A stretch of 64,000 nucleotides of DNA from Ciona savignyi (Eukaryota > Chordata > Ascidiacea > Phlebobranchia > Cionidae). The position numbers were made by a program, and so were the translations under genes. The notes below the pieces were generated by a model. That model saw only the letters and a program-made list of their open reading frames with translations, was not told the origin of the DNA and ran no database searches. Below, one piece after another: positions 34,401 through 44,900 of this stretch (its first letter is position 1; every line of letters starts with the position of its first letter). The stretch is taken from positions 858,805-922,804 of the forward strand of contig CH003410.1 in the NCBI GenBank assembly GCA_000149265.1, written 5' to 3'.

Positions 34401-34922
34401 GTATAATTTAAACCCTTTCCAATCAAGGCTCATAGTATCATGGGGAAAAACAATCTTACCATTTTTGTGCATTCATTTTCACTTCGTTCAGTTTTGTGCA
34501 AATGCGGTCCTGCAGCTCACTACTTCTCAGGTTTCAAATGGTTCTAAGATCTATAGATTTAAAAATATTTGAGCATTTTAATAAAGATACATAGGCTTGC
34601 TACTTTATTACTAGTCTAATGCCGAATTTAATTTCTAGACGCTTTATTATTAGATGATTTGAAAAGGTTAGAGAAAACAACCAAATTCGTGTACTTTTAC
34701 TACCTAACATTTCAGACTCGTAAAACAAAAGGCACACACGACTGCTTTGATACATGTTGCTGTCTGACCACACGTTAAAAGAAATAATTAAGCTTTGTGC
34801 AACTGTACAAGTATGCTACTGTACTGGTTACCCTTAAGCTTTGACACATAACAGCATTTGTGAGCATTAGTGACGAAATAAAGAAAGAAGAACAGCTTTA
34901 TTGTGTCTAACCTGGAAGCCAT
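28499..34922 (-). CDS. SAXO1: SAXO1/2-like stabilizer of axonemal microtubules
   Basis: Cilium, centriole and axoneme microtubule-binding protein (FAM154 family). Seven exons in phase: 34922-34912, 34525-34460, 33121-32951, 31803-31601, 30311-30208, 29731-29164, 28791-28499; 471 aa, close to human SAXO1 (474). Family signatures are TEYVDEYV...ESFKP near the N-terminus and repeated T-x-Y/F-x-x-DY (Mn) units such as TFRLDYIPH, TYTSDYKRW, TFQQDYIRR, TTFKQDF, STNRLDF, VTNYSSDF and TTYRVSYIPK. The family's N-terminal Cys-rich CxCxxCxCGRHxCPH motif is absent; the first two small exons encode MASRSSELQDRICTKLNEV instead. Exon 1 (11 nt) and the weak exon 2 acceptor are the least certain parts. SAXO1 versus SAXO2 is unresolved. 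Confidence 0.88.
30300..30865. repeat. Tandem array next to the SAXO exon 5 acceptor
   Basis: About nine imperfect units of 50-60 bp containing AGGACTTTTACAGAAAAGAT and CATATTAAGTATGTCAATA. The segment spanning the exon 5 acceptor, TTTATAATCACCTGGGCACA plus TTCCTCGAATATTA (30301-30334), recurs almost unchanged at about 30454-30487. Confidence 0.85.
31381..31577. mobile_element. MITE family A
   Basis: About 197 bp in a SAXO intron. Ends are AACTAAAAGGAGGAAAAGAG and CTTTCCCTCCTTTTAGT; the core contains GGTTTAGTTCTGGGGTTGAG and TTAGTGTTTAGGGCAGGG. Confidence 0.85.
31985..32320. repeat. Two degraded poly-A-type SINE pieces
   Basis: A reverse piece at about 31998-32045 (GTATGTATCGGTCGCGTTAA) and a forward piece at about 32226-32318 (GGCAGAATGGTAAACACGAC, GACGAGTCTACCATGG) in a SAXO intron. 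Confidence 0.6.
32545..32915 (-). repeat. Degraded AGGAT-tailed SINE pieces
   Basis: Diverged reverse fragments: tail-like GGATATATATGTTTTATTTT with TTCATGAATAGGAAAA, then a second, GATAGGATGTTTATCCCGG through CCCATTAATTCTCTG. They may be one SINE inserted in or beside another. Confidence 0.5.
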
Positions 34923-35335
34923 GCTAGTTTACCGCGCGTTCGCTGTAACTAGGAAGCTATCTCGTTGCCATGCGTCTTCTCTCTTGCGCGAGACTGTAAA
35001 CAAACCGTTTCTTTATTTTCTGACGTATGCGCACGTTCGGGCTGGCTTTCTATTATATCCAGACAAAGAAGTGGGTATTTAAAGAGAAAGAAGAGCAGGC
35101 GACGAATTGTTGCCAGCAGTTTTCGGATTCGTATTCATTCATGCTAACTCTATTAAAGGGTTGTTTAAAGAGCCATTCGTGATAGTTTAAAACCTTTCGG
35201 GATATTATTATAATAAAGCTAAAGTAAACGTGGCATATTAATAATAGTTAGTCACATCCAGTTGATGATTTACTTCAACACTAACTTAAGTCCATGCCTT
35301 TAACTTACATAACATACTAAAATCAGCAATAGCTT

Positions 35336-35632
35336 GTCCGGCCCGTTAGTCTGGAGGCTAAGTGCGTCGCCTTTAATCGAAAGGTTGCAGAGGCGAAACT
35401 GGTCGCTAGCTAGTCGGTTATGCTTCCTTGGGCAAGGCACTTTACGAACATTGCCTGAACCCAGCAGATTATTAGGTTCTACCAAATTGAAGGAACGTGT
35501 CTATCACATACAACACACTGCAATAGCTCCGGTAACCCGACAGTGGTCGCGATGTGATCTAACAATTACCCGCGTGTTAACCCCTTGGTTTTTCCATTCA
35601 CGGGGATAAAACATGAATATCCTATTCTATCC
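35336..35632 (+). repeat. AGGAT-tailed SINE
   Basis: Forward full-length copy: head GTCCGGCCCGTTAGTCTGG, box B region AGAGGCGAAACTGG, body, and tail GAATATCCTATTCTATCC. Confidence 0.88.
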
Positions 35633-35738
35633 TTTGCTCCGGAGATCACACTGTTGGCATGATACGTGTGTCGACTACCACCGTTATAATGCCACCACTG
35701 TTCAAGGCAGGGCACATTGTATAAACCCATTGACCTGT

Positions 35739-35936
35739 ACTGTCGTGTGGCCGAATGGTTAGCGCGACCGATATATATATACCGACTACTATACAAAAAC
35801 AGGCCTAGTGACGAGCCCATCCGTAATTCGAAACTTATCTCGGTAAAAAAAAACATTGACTTGGTCGGGTGACCGAATGGTTAACGCGGCTGATACATAT
35901 ACCGACCTATAATACAAAAACGGACCTTGTGACGAG
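35739..35936 (+). repeat. Two poly-A-type SINEs in tandem
   Basis: The first copy (35739-35855) is the best in the window: TCGTGTGGCCGAATGGTTAG (box A), GACGAGCCCATCC, GTAATTCGAAACTTATCTCG (box B), then A9. The second (35862-35936) starts GGTCGGGTGACCGAATGG and breaks off after GACGAG. The tRNA-like head with wide box spacing suggests descent from a long-variable-arm tRNA (Ser or Leu type). Confidence 0.8.
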
Positions 35937-36121
35937 GGTCCCTCTAATTGCTACAGGGTCCCCTAGAAAACAGTGGCGAGAAAACGCAGGAGAGTCATTG
36001 CACGGGAAATCATTATATTACCTCTTGCCACTAGTTTAGACTATGTAATCTAATGGCGAAGTAAATATACAACCGGCTAGCTATCATTTGACTATAAAAT
36101 ATCTCAAGATTTAACAGGCAG

Positions 36122-36368
36122 GATTGCAGGTTCGAAACTGTTTGCTAGCTAGTCGGTTGTGTCCTTGGGCAAAGCAACTTAACAGACATTGCCTCAACCC
36201 AGCGGATTAATGGTTCAAATAAATTGAAGGAACGTGTGAATCATACACATCACACTGCAATAGATACGATAACCCGACGGTGGGCGCGAGGCGATCTGTC
36301 AATTGCCCGTGTGTTAACCCCCTTGGTTATCCTATTCACGGGGATAAACATGAATATCCCATCCTACC
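36122..36368 (+). repeat. AGGAT-tailed SINE, head truncated
   Basis: Starts at box B (GCAGGTTCGAAACTG) and runs to GAATATCCCATCCTA. Confidence 0.8.
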
Positions 36369-36811
36369 CCAAATGCGATTTACTACACGACATCTCACAA
36401 CAATGCCGCAGCAGCATTGCCCTCGGGTTTATTTACATGGAAATTGACACACTGCACGTAATACAACAAGCCAAGCAATCTCAAGTGGAACATCTCCCGG
36501 TATATGAAATCACAATAAATACGGACGCCAAAGCAGGCCATTTGGAAGAAAAAAAATGGATAAAAGCCTTGGGTCTATAACCAATTGTTATTACACGGTA
36601 TTCGCCAAATGTTTCCAGTGGGGTTATACGGAACTATTTTATATCAGTAGAACGGGGATTAAATATAGCTTTAAATATAATAAACAGCAATTGGATATTG
36701 TTTCAGCGTGTAGCAGCGAAATTTATATTTTAGCCTATATTTTGCAAAGGTCCGTAAAATATAGCCAGTCCATTATAAAAATTCTGAACACAATATTTGT
36801 TAAATTTAAGA

Positions 36812-37112
36812 TAGAATAGCATATTCATATTTATCCCCGTGAATGGGAAAACCAAAGGGGTTAACACAAGGTCAATCGTCAGATCACCTCGCGCCTACCG
36901 TCGGGTTACCGGAGCTTTTATAGCGTGTTGTGCTGTATGATTCACACGTTCCTTAATTTGATAGAACCCATTAATCCGCTGGGCTCAGGCAATGTCCGTT
37001 AGGTGCATTGACCAAGGACACAACCGACTAGCCAACGACCAGTTCAGAACCTACAACCTTTTGGTTGAAAGGCTTCGCACGAAACCGCCAGACTAACCGG
37101 TCGGATGATACG
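36812..37112 (-). repeat. AGGAT-tailed SINE
   Basis: Reverse full-length copy from the tail (AGAATAGCATATTCATATTT) to the head complement ACCGCCAGACTAACCGGTCG. Confidence 0.85.
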
Positions 37113-37576
37113 AAGATTTAATGAAGAGTATTCCCCATAATACTCTGCGCCAGATGGTATTTAAAAAAAAAAACGGAAAAATTCGTGAAACTCATTTAAA
37201 AGCGTCGATTGAAAATAGTGCAACGATTAATAACGTCGTAAAGCATAAAGAGAAAAAAAAAATTCAGGCCAGGGGCTACTAGTTCAAAAGAAGCGCGATA
37301 TTAAATAAGGAAAAGTGAAAATATAGTTTTAAACAGTTCATTGCAAAAAATACAATTCCAGGGGCATTTTAGACGGAGAAAACTTATGAAAACAGCCAAA
37401 TTAAACTTGCTAATTCGAAACGAGATTTTACTGGAAATGGAAGAAAAAAAAAACAAGTTGTAAAACTAACTCTCCACATTATGGCAACACTGGAAATGGA
37501 TCTAAAACGAGAAGTTAACGTAATTGGAAGCGCAGCAGCTGTTTATGACCTGATTTCACTAAAGGAAATATTCTGG

Positions 37577-38662
37577 GTAGGGATGCACAATATAGAATTT
37601 CGAATCTTTGAGATTCGAATCTCTAGGGATTCGAATCTTTACAAGCAATTTAATAAGAATAGTTAGGATTCGAAATTAAAAACGTAAAATATTGGCTGCG
37701 ATCCAACGCGCAACAACACACGAGATGCCGATTATGCAGACGTCAGCGTATCGTTTCAGCAAGCGTGCGACAGTGAATAACTATGATAAGAAACTTTTGG
37801 TGAATCGTCATTGAAGTAAATTCGTAATCTCAAAATTATAAAACGGCTTCTTCATTCGTATGTAATACCCGTAATGCGTTTCTCCATACCGAAAGTGCAT
37901 CTATCGTGCGTCCGAACATTTTCTAAAGCGGTAGCTCGCAAATACAACTTGCATAAAACCACAACAACATTATCTTATCAGTTGTGCCATACACGTGCAT
38001 CGTGGACAGACGCGCTTAAAACAAACGCACGCACAACGAAAGTAGGTCACGTTCGCCAGGCTTTAATCACGTGGTTTATCGCACCTTTAAATATGACGCA
38101 ATTATTCCAATGGCGGAAGAGTTATTTACAGACTGAACACGTTAGTATTTGCAATATATATTTCACTTAAACAACTATGTTTTCAATTAACACAATGAAT
38201 GATATCCTATGTGTTATTTAGTTAGGTGATTAATTTATTATACTTTTACCAGGTATAACTGTGTTAAATAGTAAATTAATGTTTAATTGTGCAAGGGCAT
38301 TAATAGCTAGTCTTGATACCAAACTGGTGAAATAAAAATTGTCTGGTGTTTGGGAGCATTTTTCTCAGCCATTCATTTCAACAACAACCTACTAGACTAT
38401 TATCCTCCCTCATGGCAGATAGTGTTTAGAGATGTTACATATGATTAAAAAAATATGTAATGGTAAAATATTGTTGTAAATTGCTCTCATCACAGTTTAA
38501 AAGCATATGGCTAATTCACTATAAATGAGAAAATATATGCACAGCATAGCAAATTTAAATACATGGTAAAACATTCTAGAATAGGATTCGAAATTCTAGA
38601 TTCGAAATATATTATTCTAGAATATTCTAGAATACCTAACTATCCTATATTGTGCATCCCTA
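37577..38662. mobile_element. hAT-type element with 8-bp duplication
   Basis: 1086 bp with inverted ends TAGGGATGCACAATATAG and CTATATTGTGCATCCCTA-like CCTATATTGTGCATCCCTA, flanked by perfect 8-bp copies of ATTCTGGG (37569-37576 and 38663-38670). TTCGAATC and TTCTAGAA motifs cluster near the ends. A 98-codon frame at 37874-38170 (with TTTTLSYQLCH) faintly resembles the end of a BED finger but is not convincing. A truncated relative lies at 11936-12070. Confidence 0.88.
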
Positions 38663-38947
38663 ATTCTGGGAAAGGTATTTACAAACCATGGGCAATCTTG
38701 TCGCATAAGTGCACTACCAACCATAGCTGGTAGGTAGGTTTTATTATGTTCAAAAACGTTCAAATCGGACCTCTCGTTTCAGGGCGCTAATTTAAACGTA
38801 AGGTGCATTTTGCACCCCTTACTTTACACCAACCCAGAAACGACGCAGTACCACACGCACGGCCAAAACAAGTTTCTACCCGTCGTTAGTAAATGGAACA
38901 GCAAAAAAAGGATAATAATAAAGAATTAAAATGATTCCGGCCGCATT

Positions 38948-41900
38948 TTATCTCTCGATTTGGCGGGTTACAGGTTGCCGAAGCAACAAAACGGAGCCAG
39001 AGGAAACAATAGGAAGAGTATTGTCTCTGTGGAAGGAGATGAGATGACTCACGCTGTCAAACTGGCGATCTTTTGTGCGTACCTGTGGGAAGTACAGTGG
39101 TATAGGGTGTTTAAGAGGTATAGAATATTTTAAGAGGTATAGGCTATTCAAGAGATATATGATGTATATATGGGGTGGGTTATTACATTAGAATGGACGT
39201 TTTACGGTTATAAACTGGCTATATTGGCTTTAATAGCAAGTTTAGCCAAGGCAACGATATTCGTTATTATTATACAGAATTATTAGACTGCCTTGGGTCC
39301 ACATAGATATTGCAGTGTATGTTTGTCTCTTCTTATTAATATTACTTAATTTTTAAGGAACCAACTTGGTCTCTATGCACTGGATTAAGAAAACTTCCAT
39401 TACATGAATTTCTCAAGATGAAACCGTGAACGTTTTGGGGGTGGGCATGACAACACACATCTTAGCGGCTACAATAGACTAATGAATCCAATATATTTTA
39501 GCTGATTTTTTGGTAATTGGACAAGGGGGATAAGTTACGGAGCTATTCATGCATTTATACTAGCAGATTAGAACACTAAAAAAGGGAGAAAAAGAAGTTC
39601 ACAGTAAGAGAACAACTTCACTGTTAAACTTGATTATAAAGTTACCCCAAACCTAATCATAACTTTAAAACCAACACTAACTGTGATTTTTTTGATGCAG
39701 TTTCCTATTTTTCCCTTTTTTATATTTTAAGTCATGTCAGAGGTGACAAAAGAAAAATGTACAAACAAATGATTACTCAGACCCAGCTAATCATCCAATG
39801 TTTACGACTTTTTTTTATTGACAATTTTTTTCGGATTTGGCGACGTTGAGAATGCAAGGGATATTTTCATCCTGTGTAATCGCCCCCAAAACGTTTCGTA
39901 AACTTTATTAGTTAACGATGTTAGGAAAGTGAAAAAGAAAGAGAATGCGCAGATTGAAGAAGAAGAGAATGCGCAGCGAAGACAGATGCAAGCGAGATAG
40001 AAGTAGATCTCTTTTTTAATTGAAGCGCAAGCAAAAAAATCCGGTCTTACCACTCCGTTTGGATCAACAAGCAGAAGATGTTTGTACTGGCCGGCCTGGA
40101 CCCCACTCAACACGAACTGCCCCTTGGTGCTGGTGGATTCGCGCACGAGGAAGTCGCCGTCGTGCGACAGGAGCTGTTCGGCCTCTCTGCGCGTTACTCG
40201 GCCGTGGAACCAGGGCTTCGATTGGAGGGCGTTGCTCGCAGTTGTTGGGGTGGCTGGGGGGTTCACCGTGTTGGCAAAGGGGCCTATAAAGGTGTAATGT
40301 AAAGTACAGTTATTATTTAATTAGATCCATATGCATATAGGATTCAAGGATGCATATAGGAACCCAGAATCTTTAGAAACCCTAACTAGAACTAAGTATT
40401 GGTTGGATACATATGTAGACAAATATCCGAGCCAGAGGAAAAACAATAGCACTCTTTAAACTGTTTAAGGTAGAAAACACAGGTTTTAACAACAACAACA
40501 ACAACTAAGTTTTCTACATAAAATCGCTTGGCGCTACAAAAATATTACTCACGCATATCGAAGACGTCAATAGATGGTCGCTTCTGATTGGTTGGCGTGT
40601 GGTCACGTGACACGCCGATAGCAGCAGCAATGGCAAGAGCTCCACCCCCTCCAGAGGAAAGTTCTGGATCACAAAATACCGGCATGTTACTGTGACTTTT
40701 TAGATTTTTTTTAATTTTTAAGTAGGTAACAACCAATTTTTAGGTAATATGCGAAAAAACTAACTTGAAGCAGCTGTTTAGCTTTCTTGTTTGTTCTAAT
40801 TTTTTTAATTTTTGATTTTTAAAAGGTTAATTTCACCATCTAGATTACAGATAATGTATTTTGTTGAAGTTTTGTTAAATCATCTCAAATTGTAAGATGG
40901 AACAATGTTTTTTTTCTTTGATATTCTGTTTCAGGTCTCATTGAACCTTTACCACTGTAAGTCAGTGGTAAAAGTCCATCATTCCGTTCGTTTGATCAGT
41001 TTTTCTACCCGAGACTTTTTTTTCTAAATTGCGTGAATAAAAAGATTCAAAATAGGCAAAAGGAGGCATGCAACAAAAAAGGTTGAGAACCACTGCCTTA
41101 ACATATCATATAGTGTGAAGGTTAATCTTGTATCACAGGTACAAATTTCAAGCCCCACCTAAGCCACTATTTAGAGTGGTTTAAGTCCCTCGGAAATTGC
41201 AATTAACAGACATTTTCTTGATTCAGCATTTTACATGGACCATCCACAAATCAATATCAGGATATAAAACACATTGCAAAAGCTTTGGTAACCCATCAGT
41301 GGGTAAGGAAGGCCATAGGCATCGATTTTTTTTGTAAACGAAAAATGGGGTCGCAGTGTGACATTACTTAATTGCAACCAGTTTAAATTAAGGCAAAAAT
41401 TAGTGGACTTATCAACGATGCTAAAATAAGTTATATTTTTGGTACTCCAGTTTTGTACTGCTGTCATTTAAATCTACAGGCTGCGTAATGGTTAAAAAGT
41501 GGGGTGGCAAGTATATTATATTTTTATACAGGGGTGAGTCACCCCGCCTGTGGGGGTGATATGTCACCCCTGCCACCCAGGGAATCAACGCCTATGAGGA
41601 AGGCCATGTTTTACCAACCTAATTTCATTTCCTACCCACCTAGATAGGTATGGAATTTCTATCAATTTAAAATAATCAGCATTGCATTCTTACCGTGACT
41701 CAAAACTTGATTTTGTTGCATTGGCATTCCCCTTGCTGCAGGTGATGCCTAAATCAATAAAAAGTGAGTTGTAAATGAGAATGTAACCGGATGTGGCAAC
41801 ACTGGCATTTATTTGGACAACAAGCTAGATTGCAGATAAGAAAAAACGACGGTTACATGGACAATGCGTTTATTATTTTAGCGTTGAAGCAAGCTTTCAG

Positions 41901-44900
41901 CCACCGCGGTATCCCATATTTAAAACTTAAAAATATCAATTTTCGGCATCAGTGTATATGAATGAAATTCCTTGCTATTGCTGCAGCATGGTTCTATGGT
42001 AAATTGTAGCAATCGATTCGATTAAAGATTCCTCCTGTACCGTGTAATAATCTTGTATGTTTACAACAGACATTCCGTTCTACTGCAGGAGCTTAAAAGA
42101 GCGAACTTTCAATTCCGCAATTGTATACAAAGTAGAGTACAAAAAGTTAACGGTTGATTTTATACAACCATTTCAAATTCTAACCATAAACCCGTTTTTT
42201 TAGCAATTATCCTTTTAAACAGTTATTTTATCTGTCATTTGTTTTTTTCAATTCACACTTTTATCTGTTTAACCATATTTACCAACTGTGTTTTTGAAAA
42301 CTTTATCTTGGTAAAATGCATTAATGTGGATTACCTGACTAACTGTGATATACATAAATGCTATGTGATACAGTGCAGCAACAAAAATAATGATAAATAT
42401 CTTATTTATTTCAAGGACGTGATATAATCTTACTTTGTATTTATTGTGTCTTATGGCAACCAAATGTGAATAAATTGTATATGATGGTGCAGTAATTATT
42501 AAATTAATTTTTTTAAAGATATTTTTCCCTCATTGGCAGTTACTAGGTTGTTAAAACTTTTAATTTGAGACTTTAAAGCAGACATTGTGCGACACAGCGG
42601 TAAGGATCTTAACCCTAGTCAAATGGGGGAATTGCAAATTCTAAGACAAAAAAAGGCTAATCATTTTCAATCTTTTTGGCCGAATAGTTAAACTGCTCAT
42701 CACTTAAATTATGTGTGTTTCAATTTTTAACAGTAGAATAGGTAAACCTATTACTATAAACTGGCCGATAGCCTTTTTTAAACCACAATTTGATTAGAAG
42801 CTATATATCTACAAATGATATTACAGAACGACTGTCTAATGTTTCTTTCTTTGTCGCAAACTGAGCAGATTTGAAACAAAAATAAAAATACTATAAACTG
42901 CGTTTTTTTTCAAACATTGGTATCTCTATCAAAAGGACAAAAGACATCATTATTTCGCAATGATTATATAAACTTTCGCCGTTGTGTCCTTGGTAATTAT
43001 AGGGTTCTCAGTTCTAACCTGTAATATCAGCTATATTAGGTTTTATTTTAGGTTCCAGGGTTCGATTTTCGATGCTAGGATACAATTATCACTCGTAATT
43101 TTAGCCCATGTTCGAAGGCATTGTTGTGCCGGATATAGGTACCTCTTTGCCGTGTGGCATGACGCTTGTGTTCACATAATTATGATCCTCAAAGTTCCTT
43201 GGGGTTCGGCGAGGGGTCGGGGTGTTGTGGCTGATGGCGGACGGTGTGGAACATTCACTCTACAAAGGAAACGTCATAAATTACTCATTAAAAAATAAAA
43301 TGGTTGTGATATTGTGTTACGAAGAAAAGGGAATAACTTACTCGTTAAAAAAAAATCTTTGTGAAATAGTACACCTTATTAGTTGGTTACGATTACACTA
43401 TATAACATTGGAAAATAAAATGGTTGTGAAAAAGTATTACGTATTAATTAGTTATACTCATTGAAAAATAAAATGATTGTGAAATATTATTACGCATTAA
43501 TATATATTCGATTGTAATAAATTGCAAAGAAGTTTAGAGTCAGAGTAAGCCTTTTAAAAAAAATTATTGATTTTTCTTTTCTATAAACACTATTAACCAA
43601 ACAAATTTCCTATTGAAATGTAGAACCTAATACTACTTTTTCACTCTATGAAGGAAAAGGAATAACTTACTCAATAAAAAAATGGTTGTGAAATAGGATA
43701 CCTTATTAGTTGGTTACGATTACACTATATAACATTAGAAAATAAAATGGTTGTGAAAAAGTATTATGTATTATTAGTTTTGATTACACAACATAATGCG
43801 TTTAATGTGACAGTCATACCAATCAATTTCTCCTTTCATTTTACAATTTATATCAAATAATACATATTTTCAAATATTAAATAATACATCGCAATGCAAT
43901 CAATTTTTTTACTACACAACGAATATAAAAAAGAATGACTAAATTCGGAATGTTATCATTTTTACCTGCATTGGGAAAGTGCAAATGATACTTTAAAAAA
44001 AAATCGACCGATATCATAATAACTGATTTATGTTTTTGGTTCAATAAACACAAATATTGATATAACGTTTTATAATCATTTAAAAAATTTGAGAAAAAAA
44101 ATTGAAATCATGTTTATCTAATAAAACTAAAGATAATTACACACACTAAATTATAAACCTACTATTAAAATAACAAGCATAATGAATATATTATATTGTA
44201 AAGAGGATTAAATTTTTTAGAAACAATTCATTGTTCTAATATTTATTCGGTTTCAGGCAGTAAAAATGTAAGTATGTAGAGTAAATAGCAGATGTGACGT
44301 CCACACAAATACGGAATGACTAAGAACACACATGGATGTAGTATAAAACAGATGCACTTTATATCGTACAATGTAAACTTCAGAAGGATACAAGGAGGTT
44401 AGGTACCCTGTACATCGCTGAACTAACAGTGGTTGAACCAAGAGACCGATCTATTTTTGTCACAGGGAATTCTATTGCATGGATGCTACTCTGATATAGA
44501 TATCTTTATACCAATCAGTTTGGGTCTACAATTATTCTTAATTTAATAATTTTGAGTCTACAAATTTGAACTGCTTTATATAGATTTATATAGCAAGCAA
44601 AAACATTTGTTATAATAATTAATTTAGAAAAATATAATTACATGTATTTTTTATGAAAAGTTTGTAGTTTTATAAATAAAATCCTTGTCACTGTTTACGA
44701 AAAAACAACAGCTTGTTGTAAATTTTGAATGAAAATTATTAATAAAACTAATATTGTTTTTACCATGGGCACTTAATTTCAAATTGCTAAAATTGTGACA
44801 GATTGCGCAATATGTATACAACATTCTTTGTCAAAATGATAAGTGACAGAGCTATAATTGGATTGAAACCGACCCTAAAATAAAGCATACATGTTTTAAC

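Larger units (their letters stand above)
34923..38947. other. Intergenic, SAXO upstream to SHC 3' end
   Basis: 4 kb of mostly mobile DNA: AGGAT-tailed SINEs at 35336-35632, 36122-36368 and 36812-37112, a poly-A SINE pair at 35739-35936 and a hAT-type element at 37577-38662. The stretches 36370-36810 and 37113-37568 hold nothing I recognise. Confidence 0.6.

Noticed and set aside
36224..36580. 118-codon plus-strand frame
   Set aside because: The first third is SINE sequence and the rest has no recognisable family or splice context.
37874..38170. 98-codon frame as a BED-finger transposase
   Set aside because: Only a vague TTTTLSYQLCH resemblance and no second Cys/His pair in the right place; kept as a note in the hAT-type element.
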